Positions 17,264 to 27,895 of a stretch of DNA of 64,000 nt are shown in pieces. Made by a program: the position numbers and the translations under genes. The notes under the pieces are model-generated. The model was not told the DNA's origin, ran no database searches, and was given only the letters and a program-made list of their open reading frames with translations. Source of the DNA: Vagococcus lutrae (GTDB lineage: Bacteria > Bacillota > Bacilli > Lactobacillales > Vagococcaceae). Numbering within the stretch: the first letter of the stretch is position 1; each line of letters opens with the position of its first letter. The stretch is taken from NCBI RefSeq assembly GCF_003987555.1, contig NZ_NGJW01000002.1:62001-126000 (forward strand), read 5' to 3'.

Positions 17264-18466
17264 TTACAACGGTTTTAATTGAGACGTATATATTGTTCTT
17301 GAAGTAGAGATTAAATAACTAATAGGGATTACAATAAATAAATAAGGTAAAATACCCCAACCGAATAATTCGATTCCCATAATAAATCCAGTTATTGGAA
17401 TATTGGCAGCACTTGCAAACACAGCGATAAAGCCACAGGCAGCCGCTGTCGTAATAGAAAGTGTTAAGCCTTGATGAACTAGGACGTTTCCAAGACTTGC
17501 ACCGATTTCAAATAATGGGGTGACTTCTCCCCCTTGAAATCCTGCAGCAAGTGTTAAGACGGTTGTCATTAATTTTTTTAAAAAGTCCCAATCAGAAGAT
17601 TGTTCTGAAAAAGCTCGATCAAAAAGCTGCAGACTCAGCCCCTGATAATCTTCCAATTTGAAAAGGGTGATAATGAATATGAATATAACCGCTCCAATCG
17701 CACTGATTAAAATCGGTTTACTTATTAAGTCATGATAAACTTTTTTTAACATAGTAAGACTAAAAGTAAAAAGAAACGCGACTATCCCAGCTAGTATGCC
17801 CAATATGACTAAGGACAGTAAGTTTTTCAACGAAATGCGAGCCAGATTGACAGCGGGATACAATCGATGCGTCGCTCCCACTAATTCGCCTATCATATTT
17901 GAAAGGAAACTGGCATAAATAATGAGTAAGGGTTGTATCTTCGGAAGATGACGATAACGTGGTGCTTCATAAGCAAAAAATGTCCCAGCTAGCGGTGTGC
18001 CAAACGTTGCACTAAAACCTGCCGCTATGCCTGTCATCATGAGCAGGCGTTGATATCTTTTATCTTTCTCTAAGCCAAATCTCTTGGTAATGGCTTCAGC
18101 CACAGCTCCGCCCATCTGCACGGACGTCCCTTCTCTTCCTGCCGAACCACCAAGCAAATGAGTTAAAAGTGTTCCAAAGAGTGCGAGTGGTAACATACCG
18201 ATTGGAATCCTATTTTGATGACCTCTAGCACGTTTTAATACAAGATTAACGCCTTCAGCCGCCATTTTATCATATTTTAAATAACAATATCTGGTTATCA
18301 TACCACCAATCGGTAATAAATAAAGTAACCAGCTATGACGTAAACGTATGTCATTTACTAGCGTAAGACTATTCAAAAAGAAAGAAGCTAATCCCCCCAT
18401 GATTATGCTAATCAAGGTAACAGAAAAAAATAGTTTGATGTATAGAGATACGTGTTGTCTCTGCAC
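17264..18466 (-). CDS. CLC family antiporter, probably CLC-F fluoride/proton type
   Basis: A 400-aa CLC membrane protein. The gate motif is GSAGREGT (Glu112), and GGEVTPLFEIGASLG stands in place of the GxFxP motif. The usual GSGIP is missing (AEGVNLVL there). GREGT in place of GREGP and a changed first motif are features of CLC-F proteins, which export fluoride against protons. No fluoride riboswitch was seen upstream. It starts at a GTG with GAGGAGGG 6 nt before. Fluoride specificity is inferred from motifs; a chloride channel is the alternative. Confidence 0.8.
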   Translation of the reverse strand: MQRQHVSLYIKLFFSVTLISIIMGGLASFFLNSLTLVNDIRLRHSWLLYLLPIGGMITRYCYLKYDKMAAEGVNLVLKRARGHQNRIPIGMLPLALFGTLLTHLLGGSAGREGTSVQMGGAVAEAITKRFGLEKDKRYQRLLMMTGIAAGFSATFGTPLAGTFFAYEAPRYRHLPKIQPLLIIYASFLSNMIGELVGATHRLYPAVNLARISLKNLLSLVILGILAGIVAFLFTFSLTMLKKVYHDLISKPILISAIGAVIFIFIITLFKLEDYQGLSLQLFDRAFSEQSSDWDFLKKLMTTVLTLAAGFQGGEVTPLFEIGASLGNVLVHQGLTLSITTAAACGFIAVFASAANIPITGFIMGIELFGWGILPYLFIVIPISYLISTSRTIYTSQLKPL

Positions 18467-18486
18467 CGGCTTCCCTCCTCTAATAA

Positions 18487-18532
18487 AATAAAAACACCCT
18501 CTCTAGTTTATCAAAGAAAAGGGTGTTGTAAA
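18487..18532 (-). terminator. Terminator of the pstS-phoPR unit
   Basis: On the minus strand AACACCCT and AGGGTGTT pair around about 19 nt and are followed by TTTATTTT, just after the phoR stop and before the CLC ribosome site. Confidence 0.75.
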
Positions 18533-18533
18533 G

Positions 18534-20264
18534 TTAATTTGTTATAGGAAGGGTCACTTTAAACGTGGTGCCATCTCCTAATTTACTTTTTAAATCAATA
18601 CTTCCTTCCAACAATTCCACATAGTGTGCCACAATCGCAAGTCCCAGTCCAGAGCCACCAGTGTGTCGTTGGCGTGATTTACTAACACGATAGAAACGTT
18701 CGAATATCCGATTTTGCTCCTCTTCAGGTATACCACAGCCATCATCCGTCACCGTCAGGATTAATTCATTCTCATAAACCGTCGTTTGAATCTTAATCGT
18801 ACCTGATTCGGCCGTATAAAGACATGCGTTTTCCAGAAGATTTTTAATAATGGGTTGTAAAAAAACAGATGGAAATAAGCAATGATGACTTTCATCATCT
18901 AGTTCTGGAATGACAGATAGATTTTTTTGTTTGATGAGTGGCTGATACAGATTGATTTCTTCTGTTATCAACTGCTCGATGGATTCTTTATGAGCTATCT
19001 GTTCGTCAAATGTTTCTACGGTTCGAGATAGTAACAACATATCTTGGATTAACCGTGATAAACGTTTCGCTTCTTTCTCTATAATTTGAACAAACTCGCG
19101 CGCTACTTCGGGTTCTTCTAGCGCACTATCTAACAATGTTTCTGAAAATCCAATAATTGAAGTAATCGGAGTCTTTAACTCATGTGATAGATTGCGGATG
19201 AAGTCGTGTTGAATTTGTTCTATTTTCCTTATAGGCGTTAAGTCGTAAAGCATTATAACATAATCATCTCGCTCAATAGCATTACTGGTATTCAACCATT
19301 TTAGCGATACATTTATGACTTGAAATTCTGGATAGTTAAGCGTGATTTCTTCTTCCCAATCTCGTCTTAAAGGTTTTAAGTTTGTTATCATCTCATCCAA
19401 TTGCGCTTGAAGTCCATTTTGACGATACAACCACTTTTCTGACACAGAATTTTTCGTCACGCGCACGTCACCATTCAGTTGCTCGTGATGTACGATGATA
19501 CCGATTGATAGGTGTTCTAATAAGAATGAAAACCGTTCTTCCGTAATGAGATTTTGATAATACATATCATTCGTTTCCTTCATCACATCATTTAAGACTT
19601 CGTAAAGTATGCCCCACTCTTGTGAGTTCTCACTTAATTCATGATGATTTTCAGGATGTGATAAAAAATCTTTTAAGATAGGAACGGCATATTGTAATGG
19701 GGCTTTTTTGTGTCGGTCAATAATCCAAAGTGAAAGAGACACGAGTAAAAACAATAAAATTTCGATGCCGATTAATGCATATTGAAATTGTTTCACTCTC
19801 TTGTTCGGTGTACGTAAGGGTTCACTAATGCGAACTATTCCTTGTAATTCGTGATTAAATTTTACTGGATAGGCTAAATAGACGTACGAGGTTGTTTGAT
19901 GAACATTACGCACCGCACTTCCTCGTTCTTGATTTTGATTTAAAATGGCTTGTATTTCTGGTAGGAATCCTGTTTCCTGTTCATCTGTTCCTATTTTCTC
20001 ACCTGTTGGGTCATAAAAATCAAGTTGTTGACTAGCAGCCAAGTAGCGTTTCGCTTTGTCTAAGTGATCAGTTTCCCATCGTTCACGGTTCTCTAGTTCT
20101 AAAACACGCACCATCCATTCGGCATCTCGAGTCAGCTGAGCTTGTTGATTTCCAAGTTGTTGTTGATTAAAAAAACGATTGGTTAAAATGACGCTTAGTA
20201 GAATAAGCATCATAAAACCAATCATATAAGTCATTTTCTTTCTCAGATGTCTTCGTTGATTCAT
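18534..20264 (-). CDS. phoR: Sensor histidine kinase, PhoR type
   Basis: A 576-aa kinase: helix 1 (about residues 12-29), an extracytoplasmic domain to about 160, helix 2 (about 163-184), a linker/PAS-like region, then HisKA with the phospho-acceptor in FIRNLSHELKTPITS (His361). The HATPase domain has the N box NLLENACLY, G1 DDGCGIPEE, FERFYRVSKSR and GGSGLGLAIV. With the upstream PhoP-like regulator and PstS it most likely senses phosphate limitation. The start overlaps the regulator stop by 4 bp (ATGA), so the two are coupled. Confidence 0.9.
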   Translation of the reverse strand: MNQRRHLRKKMTYMIGFMMLILLSVILTNRFFNQQQLGNQQAQLTRDAEWMVRVLELENRERWETDHLDKAKRYLAASQQLDFYDPTGEKIGTDEQETGFLPEIQAILNQNQERGSAVRNVHQTTSYVYLAYPVKFNHELQGIVRISEPLRTPNKRVKQFQYALIGIEILLFLLVSLSLWIIDRHKKAPLQYAVPILKDFLSHPENHHELSENSQEWGILYEVLNDVMKETNDMYYQNLITEERFSFLLEHLSIGIIVHHEQLNGDVRVTKNSVSEKWLYRQNGLQAQLDEMITNLKPLRRDWEEEITLNYPEFQVINVSLKWLNTSNAIERDDYVIMLYDLTPIRKIEQIQHDFIRNLSHELKTPITSIIGFSETLLDSALEEPEVAREFVQIIEKEAKRLSRLIQDMLLLSRTVETFDEQIAHKESIEQLITEEINLYQPLIKQKNLSVIPELDDESHHCLFPSVFLQPIIKNLLENACLYTAESGTIKIQTTVYENELILTVTDDGCGIPEEEQNRIFERFYRVSKSRQRHTGGSGLGLAIVAHYVELLEGSIDLKSKLGDGTTFKVTLPITN

Positions 20265-20980
20265 ATCGTCGGCTCCTGTAATTTATAACCAAACCCTCTA
20301 ACAGTTATTAGGTATTCGGGGGTTTTCGGTGAATGTTCAATCTTTTCACGTAAATGGCTAATGTGAATATCAATCGTTCGAGAATGTTGGTAAAGTTCAT
20401 CTTCCCAAAGCTGTTGAGCCAATGTATCACGATTGATAATCCGACCTTTTCGTTTCATAAAGTAGATAAGCAGTTCATACTCTTTTTTAGTTAATGATAG
20501 GGGGATATCATTTTTAAAAATAGTAAACTGTTCAGGATAAGCAATCAGTTCACCTACTATAATTGTGGGGGAATCATTAGTCGGTTTTACTGGTTGAGCC
20601 TTCTCTACTTGATAACGAGAACCACGTCTTTCAACTGCTTTAAGTCGTGCCATAAGTTCACGTGGGCTAAATGGTTTGGTTAAATAATCATCGGCGCCCA
20701 TTTCTAAACCAATTATTTTATCAACAGTTTCATCTTTTGCGGTAAGCATTATAATGGGGGTTTTAATGTTTTGCGACCGCAATAATTGGGTGACTTCAAA
20801 GCCATCCATCATGGGTAACATTAAATCTAATATAATAAAATCAAATGAATGTTTTGACGCTGTGTCGTAAGCAGTTTGCCCGTCATGGACAACTGTAACC
20901 GTCATATTTTCTTTTTCAAGATGATATTTTAATAATGTCGTAATTGACGGTTCGTCATCCACAACTAAAATATGTTTCAA
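20261..20980 (-). CDS. phoP: Response regulator, PhoP/OmpR family
   Basis: A 239-aa regulator. The receiver domain carries acidic VVDDE near the start, the phosphorylated Asp52 in ILDLMLPMMDG and Lys in YLTKPFSPREL; the C-terminal winged helix is OmpR type with RTIDIHISHLREKIE and VRGFGYKL. I prefer the TTG at 20980 as start: AGGAG sits 8 nt before it and the protein then begins KHILVVDDE. The GTG at 20989 directly abuts the ribosome site. It probably binds the TTTACA repeats upstream of pstS. Confidence 0.88.
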   Translation of the reverse strand: MKHILVVDDEPSITTLLKYHLEKENMTVTVVHDGQTAYDTASKHSFDFIILDLMLPMMDGFEVTQLLRSQNIKTPIIMLTAKDETVDKIIGLEMGADDYLTKPFSPRELMARLKAVERRGSRYQVEKAQPVKPTNDSPTIIVGELIAYPEQFTIFKNDIPLSLTKKEYELLIYFMKRKGRIINRDTLAQQLWEDELYQHSRTIDIHISHLREKIEHSPKTPEYLITVRGFGYKLQEPTI

Positions 20981-21060
20981 ACTACTCACTCCTCTCAGAT
21001 TGTCTTTTGTATTTCTATTATAGCATAGACAAGAGTGTCTGAGAAAATCTAGCGTGACCG

Positions 21061-21960
21061 TTATTTAATATTTCCGTCTACGTCACGTGTAACATCCATT
21101 GATGTAATTGGAATATAGTTTAATTTTTCTACAACATTCTTTTGCACGTCGTCTGATAGAATGTAGTCGATAAATTCATTAACTTCTGGTTTTGCATCTT
21201 TTTGCGTGTACATATGCTCGTATGACCAGATTTTCCAATCATTTGTTGCAACATTTTCAGTTGTTGCTTCAACGCCGTCTACTTTTAACGTCGTTAGCGT
21301 ATCATCTAAGTACGAGAAAGCAAGATAGCTGACAGCACCAGGTGTTTCAGCAACGATTTTTTTAACCGTACCTGATGAATCTTGTTCTTGTGAGGCAATC
21401 GATTGAGCACCGTCCAACGCCCATTTTTCAAAAGTAGCACGTGTTCCACTACCTTGAGCCCGGTTAACGACAAGTATCTCTTGGTCTTTTCCACCTAAAT
21501 CTTTCCAATTCGTTACTTTACCAGTAAACACATCTATCAGCTGCTCGGTAGTAAGATTTTCAACACCTACATCCTTATTAACAACTGGTGCCATTCCGAC
21601 TACGGCAATTTGATTATCGACTAATTCACTCGCATCAATGCCATCTTTTTCTTCCGCAAAAATATCTGAGTTACCGATATCAACTGCACCTGCTACAATT
21701 TGACTCAATCCTGTCCCACTTCCGCCACCTTGGACGACAATCGTGTAATTCGGATTATCTGTCATGTAAATATCAGCAATATTTTCAACTAACGGTTGGA
21801 GTGCTGTTGAACCGACCGCACTTATTTCAATTTTTTCATTACCATTGCTTGCTGATTTACTGCCATCTGTTGTTGGTTCATCTGTTTTACCAGCACTATT
21901 ACAACCAACCATGGCAAGTGTAACACCAACTAATAGTGTTACGATACTTAATTTTTTCAT
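21061..21960 (-). CDS. pstS: Phosphate ABC transporter substrate-binding lipoprotein PstS
   Basis: A 299-aa lipoprotein. The lipobox LAMVGC follows a hydrophobic leader, and the mature protein has the phosphate-site pattern VGSTALQPLVENI, GGGSGTGLSQIV and VNRAQGSGTRATFEKW. It binds inorganic phosphate outside the cell for the Pst importer. The genes for the permeases and ATPase (pstCAB) are not in the window. It is followed by phoP after about 80 bp that contain a TATAAT but no clear terminator. Four PHO-box-like repeats lie upstream. Confidence 0.93.
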   Translation of the reverse strand: MKKLSIVTLLVGVTLAMVGCNSAGKTDEPTTDGSKSASNGNEKIEISAVGSTALQPLVENIADIYMTDNPNYTIVVQGGGSGTGLSQIVAGAVDIGNSDIFAEEKDGIDASELVDNQIAVVGMAPVVNKDVGVENLTTEQLIDVFTGKVTNWKDLGGKDQEILVVNRAQGSGTRATFEKWALDGAQSIASQEQDSSGTVKKIVAETPGAVSYLAFSYLDDTLTTLKVDGVEATTENVATNDWKIWSYEHMYTQKDAKPEVNEFIDYILSDDVQKNVVEKLNYIPITSMDVTRDVDGNIK

Positions 21961-22034
21961 AACTAAATGAGTCTCCTTTATTCTATGTTATCTAAGTGAT
22001 ATATCTCAACCACATCTTTATCATAACGCGCCTA

Positions 22035-22095
22035 TGTAAATTCTAATGCCAAACTATTGTAAATTTTTTGTAAAGATTAAAAGCATTTATGTAAA
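22035..22095 (-). promoter_or_regulatory. PHO-box-like TTTACA repeats upstream of pstS
   Basis: On the minus strand TTTACA occurs at 22090-22095, 22069-22074, 22058-22063 and 22035-22040. The two middle copies are separated by exactly 5 bp, an 11-bp period as in PhoP direct-repeat boxes (TTAACA-N5-TTAACA in Bacillus); the outer copies are 21 and 23 bp away, about two helical turns. The last copy may double as the -35. Confidence 0.7.
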
Positions 22096-22098
22096 GAA

Positions 22099-22131
22099 TG
22101 AAAAACAGGAGAGTTATCCACTCTCCTGTTT
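22099..22131. terminator. Terminator after the CPA2 antiporter
   Basis: AAACAGGAGAGT (22103-22114) and ACTCTCCTGTTT (22120-22131) are perfect 12-bp arms with a 5-nt loop, followed on the minus strand by TTTT. It separates the antiporter from the pstS control region. Confidence 0.9.
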
Positions 22132-22143
22132 GGTTACGTTTCG

Positions 22144-23976
22144 TTAGTTTTTTCGTTCTAATTGTTGTTTAATACCTGTAATTTCTTCTTTTTGACCCGT
22201 GAAAATTAAATGGTCGTCCAGCTCAATTATCGTATTCCCGTGCGGTGTTAAGAGTTGATTTCCTCTTCTAATATTACTAATTGTCATCGCATCGACAAAT
22301 GGTAACTGCTTAATCGGAATACCAGCGTAGCGACTATTTTTAACCGTTGCTTCATATAAACCTGTTTCTGTATCATCAATAATTTTCATAATCGACGGCG
22401 TTTCTACCATCGTGCGTAACAAACTAGCTTGTGCATCAAATGTACTAAAGATTTCAATGCCATAATCACTTAGTTCACTATAGGTATCTTCTACAATATT
22501 ATTAGTTTCGAAATGAACGATAACTCGCTCAATCCCTCGTTCTTTTGCTAACCGTGCCATTTGACTTTCATTATCCGTATCGTCGTAATTAATAATTAAA
22601 ACATCGGTCGTTGTAGGCGTTAAATGTTCAGGAAAGTGCTCAACCATGGAACTAACTAACTGCACGCGTCCTTCACTATTGAAAGTATGATAGGCTTGTT
22701 CATCATCTGTGAGAAGATTGACCTCATAGTTTTTCTTTAACAGCTCATTGGCTACCGCCATCGTTAATGAATTGGTACCAATAATACTAACTCGAGTTGG
22801 GCGATTTTCCGTTGGTTCTTTTTGATATAGTTTATTATAGAAAAGTGGGAAAAACACACAAGTTAAAACAGAAGCTAAAATCAACGCACCCTTTTCGTTG
22901 TCATTCACTGCCCCCACTTGCTCGGCCACTTCCAAAATTGGAAGAATAAGCGTTAAAGTAGTAGCAGATAAAAAAGTCCCTGCCCAGGCATTGGCGCGTT
23001 TAAAATGACGGTTTAAAATCGGAATAACCAATATTCTCGTTAAGAAAAATGAAATAAAGAATAATGGAATAAGTAATAACGTTTTGGCATCTGAAAAAAT
23101 AGAAGATAAATCTAACTTAACACCTGTCACGATAAAGTAAATCGGAATAAAAAATCCATAGCCAAAAGAATCCAGTTTTTCAACTGTACTTTCACGTGGT
23201 TTTAATAGTTTCATTACAATCCCAGCTAAAAAGGCGCCTAAAACACTTTCAGCTCCAGTTCCTTCAGCAACTGCGACCAGCGTCAAAATAATAAAGAAGG
23301 CTAAACGAATATCGAGTTGCGTGGTAACTTTATCGATTTCTTCAAAAAACGTATAAACTTTCTTAAAACGTAATAATAGGGCTGCTACACCTAATATTAA
23401 AAGAATCATCCATAAATTACTATCGGCCGAGCCAAATACGGAAGAATAAACCGTTAATAAGACCAATGGCGTAATCTCACCTAAAACTGCAATCAGAAGT
23501 ATAGTTTGTCCAAAAGGCTGGCTGAGAAGTTCTCTTTCTTTTAGTGAAGCAATCACAATTCCTAAGGCAATAGAGGTGAAAATAATAAATAACAACCAGT
23601 AGTCTTCAAATAAACCACTAAAATGAAAAAAGTAACTGACAGCAAACGATAAGACTAGCATAGTCAAATATGCTGTCAGAGCTATCTTCAACGGATTGAC
23701 TGCTTTCGTATCATCATCGGATGTCTCTTCTTTCTTTTTAAATAAAGAAAAGTCAATTTCCATCCCACTAAGAAATACTAAGAATACGACCCCAAAAGAT
23801 GAAAATATCTCCAAATAATCCCCAATTTCAATAATATTTAAAACGCTCTTTCCTAAAATAATTCCGACAATAATTTCTGCAACAATCGATGGAAAGACAT
23901 TAATTTTAAATTTCCCCATCATAAGTGGAATTAGAAGCGCCGCTAGTAACACAATGACCAATGGTAATTTTTCCAT
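22144..23976 (-). CDS. Cation:proton antiporter, CPA2 family, with RCK domain
   Basis: A 610-aa protein: residues about 1-385 form 11-12 helices of a Na+/H+ exchanger (CPA2/KefB type) with GIILGKSVLN and GAFLAGIVMKLL. Residues about 395-510 are an RCK/TrkA-N nucleotide-binding domain (VSIIGTNSLTMAVANELL), and the end (about 525-605) is a TrkA-C domain with NTIIELDDHLIFTG. Such proteins exchange K+ or Na+ for protons under ligand control. The glycine motif of the RCK domain is partly changed (GTNSLT), so NAD binding is uncertain. Single-gene unit. Confidence 0.9.
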   Translation of the reverse strand: MEKLPLVIVLLAALLIPLMMGKFKINVFPSIVAEIIVGIILGKSVLNIIEIGDYLEIFSSFGVVFLVFLSGMEIDFSLFKKKEETSDDDTKAVNPLKIALTAYLTMLVLSFAVSYFFHFSGLFEDYWLLFIIFTSIALGIVIASLKERELLSQPFGQTILLIAVLGEITPLVLLTVYSSVFGSADSNLWMILLILGVAALLLRFKKVYTFFEEIDKVTTQLDIRLAFFIILTLVAVAEGTGAESVLGAFLAGIVMKLLKPRESTVEKLDSFGYGFFIPIYFIVTGVKLDLSSIFSDAKTLLLIPLFFISFFLTRILVIPILNRHFKRANAWAGTFLSATTLTLILPILEVAEQVGAVNDNEKGALILASVLTCVFFPLFYNKLYQKEPTENRPTRVSIIGTNSLTMAVANELLKKNYEVNLLTDDEQAYHTFNSEGRVQLVSSMVEHFPEHLTPTTTDVLIINYDDTDNESQMARLAKERGIERVIVHFETNNIVEDTYSELSDYGIEIFSTFDAQASLLRTMVETPSIMKIIDDTETGLYEATVKNSRYAGIPIKQLPFVDAMTISNIRRGNQLLTPHGNTIIELDDHLIFTGQKEEITGIKQQLERKN

Positions 23977-24033
23977 ATCAAACGTCCTTTCTTATTTTCT
24001 TAACAAGTTACGTGAATTCGTATAAAAAGTCAA

Positions 24034-24077
24034 ACAAAAAGAAGAGTCTTGCAGGGCATAAAGCATAGACTCTTCTT
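24034..24077 (-). terminator. Terminator of the pyr operon
   Basis: On the minus strand AAGAAGAGTC and GACTCTTCTT (perfect 10 bp) enclose a 19-nt loop and are followed by TTTTTG, directly after the carbonic anhydrase stop. Confidence 0.85.
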
Positions 24078-24081
24078 TCTA

Positions 24082-24798
24082 TTAATGATTAGGACAATGA
24101 CACACCATACGATGAAAAGCCGGTTGTAACGGTCGATTATTGTGCGTACTTTGTAAAAAATCTTTTAGCTGTAAAAATAAATGCGGCTGTATATGATAAA
24201 TATCATCCATTACGAGCCATTTCACACCACTAACTGTAGGAGGCGTCGTTAAGGAGCCATGATAATAATAGAAACTTGGTGACACAGGTAATAACATACG
24301 TGGATCAAAAGATATGTTGTCAGCTGACTCGTACCAATGTTGTTCTTCGGATAGACCTGTATCAAACAAACCTGCTATTGTTTCGCTCTGATTATATAAA
24401 CAGCCGATTACAAGTAACTCATCTTGTTGGTTACGATGTACGAAATGAAACTCGATTTCGCTAGCCTTATCATCCAATGTATGCTCACTTGGAATATGAA
24501 AGTGAATATCTTCTAAGATATAAGTGACATCTTGCCAAACTATCGTATTCTCTTGATGTGTTGGTAGTAAATGTAACGTATAGGTTTGTAAGGATTTTTC
24601 AAAAATGGTCGCTTGATAATGGAAAGTCAAGGAATCGGGTAAAGCTCCAGATGTTAGTTCGTTTTTGCCTAACGCAATTGGCGATTGAAGCGGTTCTGCT
24701 CCGGCCTTTTTAAAATCGTCTGTCAAGGTCGCCCACCTTTCGGGTCCATTATTATGATAATCCCATGGGAGTATTAAATTTGAAGCGGTACTTTTCAT
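24082..24798 (-). CDS. Alpha-type carbonic anhydrase
   Basis: A 238-aa alpha-carbonic anhydrase. The zinc ligands are the two His of IHFHIPSEHT and the His of SEIEFHFVH; PPTVSGVKWLVM matches the family C-terminal block (TTPPC.EGV). It interconverts CO2 and bicarbonate. No signal peptide is seen (the chain begins KSTASNLILPWDY), so it is cytosolic, unlike many bacterial alpha types. It follows pyrE by 25 bp as the last gene of the pyrimidine operon, so its likely job is to supply bicarbonate to CarAB. ATG at 24798 chosen for GTGAGG just upstream. Confidence 0.88.
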   Translation of the reverse strand: MKSTASNLILPWDYHNNGPERWATLTDDFKKAGAEPLQSPIALGKNELTSGALPDSLTFHYQATIFEKSLQTYTLHLLPTHQENTIVWQDVTYILEDIHFHIPSEHTLDDKASEIEFHFVHRNQQDELLVIGCLYNQSETIAGLFDTGLSEEQHWYESADNISFDPRMLLPVSPSFYYYHGSLTTPPTVSGVKWLVMDDIYHIQPHLFLQLKDFLQSTHNNRPLQPAFHRMVCHCPNH

Positions 24799-24823
24799 AA
24801 TCCTCACTCATTTCATTTTAGCG

Positions 24824-25456
24824 TTACAGGGCATTCCATTCTTGCGGGTTTTCGCGCCACTGCATAAGTAATTTTAACTCATTTTCTGAAATAACGCCAT
24901 TTTCACGTGCGACTTCAATGAGAGTTGAATACTGCGTGAGGGTTACAAACGCCATATTTTTATCAGAAAACTGCTTTGTTGCTTGTGCTAATTCATAAGT
25001 GAAGATAGCAGCAACGCCTAAAACTTTCCCACCGGCATTTTCTACAGCATCTGTCGCTTCTAAGACACTTCCCCCTGTTGATATTAAGTCTTCAATGACG
25101 ACCACACGTTGTCCTTCATGTAGCACTCCTTCAATTTGATTGCCTTTTCCGTGTTTTTTAGCACTGCTTCGAATATAAATCATCGGCAAATCTAAAATTT
25201 CCGCTACCCACGCTGCATGTGGGATACCTGCCGTAGCCGTTCCAGCAACGACATCGATTTCTCCATATGTATCTTGAATGAGCTGCGCCAATCCTTGTGC
25301 TATTTGACGACGAACTACTGGATAGCTCATCGTCACTCGATTGTCACAATAAATAGGACTTTTCAAGCCACTTGCCCAAGTAAAAGGCGCTGTAGGGCTT
25401 AAACTAACCGCTTTAATATCAAGTAAATGTTTGGCAATTTCTTTGGCATTTGTCAT
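24824..25456 (-). CDS. pyrE: Orotate phosphoribosyltransferase
   Basis: Joins orotate and PRPP to give OMP. At 210 aa it has the PRPP loop [33 protein letters not shown] as the flexible catalytic loop, and the [13 protein letters not shown] block. It starts 1 bp after the pyrF stop, with GGAGTGAAATAAT as the coupled ribosome site. Confidence 0.96.
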   Translation of the reverse strand: MTNAKEIAKHLLDIKAVSLSPTAPFTWASGLKSPIYCDNRVTMSYPVVRRQIAQGLAQLIQDTYGEIDVVAGTATAGIPHAAWVAEILDLPMIYIRSSAKKHGKGNQIEGVLHEGQRVVVIEDLISTGGSVLEATDAVENAGGKVLGVAAIFTYELAQATKQFSDKNMAFVTLTQYSTLIEVARENGVISENELKLLMQWRENPQEWNAL

Positions 25457-25457
25457 A

Positions 25458-26171
25458 TTATTTCACTCCATTCCATTCTTCTGTGATGCGTTGATAAGCA
25501 GCATACGGATCTGTCGCCTGTGTGATAGGACGGCCTACCACGATATAATCTGAACCGATACGTCTAGCCTGTTTAGGTGTAACAACACGTTTTTGGTCGC
25601 CTTGTTGACTATCAGTCGGACGTATACCCGGTGTCAAGCAAACAAATGATTCCCCTATATGATTTTTTAACATCTCAACTTCTAACGCAGAACAAACCAC
25701 GCCATCTAATCCGCTTTTTTTCACCTGTGTCGCATAATGTAACACACTTTCATTTAGAGACATCTTTATTCCCTGATCAGCTTGCATCATTTCTTCGCTA
25801 GTTGAGGTTAATTGAGTAACTGCCAGCAAAATAGGTACTTTTTGTTTTGACTGCGAGCCGGCATGGAGTCCTGCTAAAGCCGCTTCCATCATAGCGACTC
25901 CTCCTGCCGCATGAACGTTCGTCATCGTCACACCTAACTTTGCGATTCCTTTCATAGCAGACTGAACTGTATTGGGAATGTCATGTAGTTTTAAATCTAA
26001 AAAGACATCGTGCCCTTTTTCTTTTAACAAGTGAACAATTGACGGCCCTTCTTGGTAAAACAACTCCATACCGACTTTTACAAAGAGTGATAGGTCATCA
26101 GGAAATTGACTAAGAAATCTCAGGACTTCTTTTTGGTTAGGAAAATCAAGAGCGATAATCGGTCTGTGCAT
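25458..26171 (-). CDS. pyrF: Orotidine-5'-phosphate decarboxylase
   Basis: Decarboxylates OMP to UMP. The catalytic [11 protein letters not shown] (Asp-Lys-His-Asp tetrad), the TPGIRP block and VVGRPIT phosphate site are present in 237 aa. I set the start at the ATG at 26169-26171, preceded by AAGGAGG in the end of pyrD; an upstream start at 26198 would run through that site. The gap to the pyrD stop is 1 bp. Confidence 0.95.
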   Translation of the reverse strand: MHRPIIALDFPNQKEVLRFLSQFPDDLSLFVKVGMELFYQEGPSIVHLLKEKGHDVFLDLKLHDIPNTVQSAMKGIAKLGVTMTNVHAAGGVAMMEAALAGLHAGSQSKQKVPILLAVTQLTSTSEEMMQADQGIKMSLNESVLHYATQVKKSGLDGVVCSALEVEMLKNHIGESFVCLTPGIRPTDSQQGDQKRVVTPKQARRIGSDYIVVGRPITQATDPYAAYQRITEEWNGVK

Positions 26172-26172
26172 A

Positions 26173-27875
<1,703 letters not shown>

Positions 27876-27895
27876 CTCTTTTGTCTCCTTACATA

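Noticed and set aside
18467-18533. Fluoride riboswitch before the CLC gene
   Set aside because: The gap holds only the phoR terminator and the ribosome site; no crcB-type core was found.
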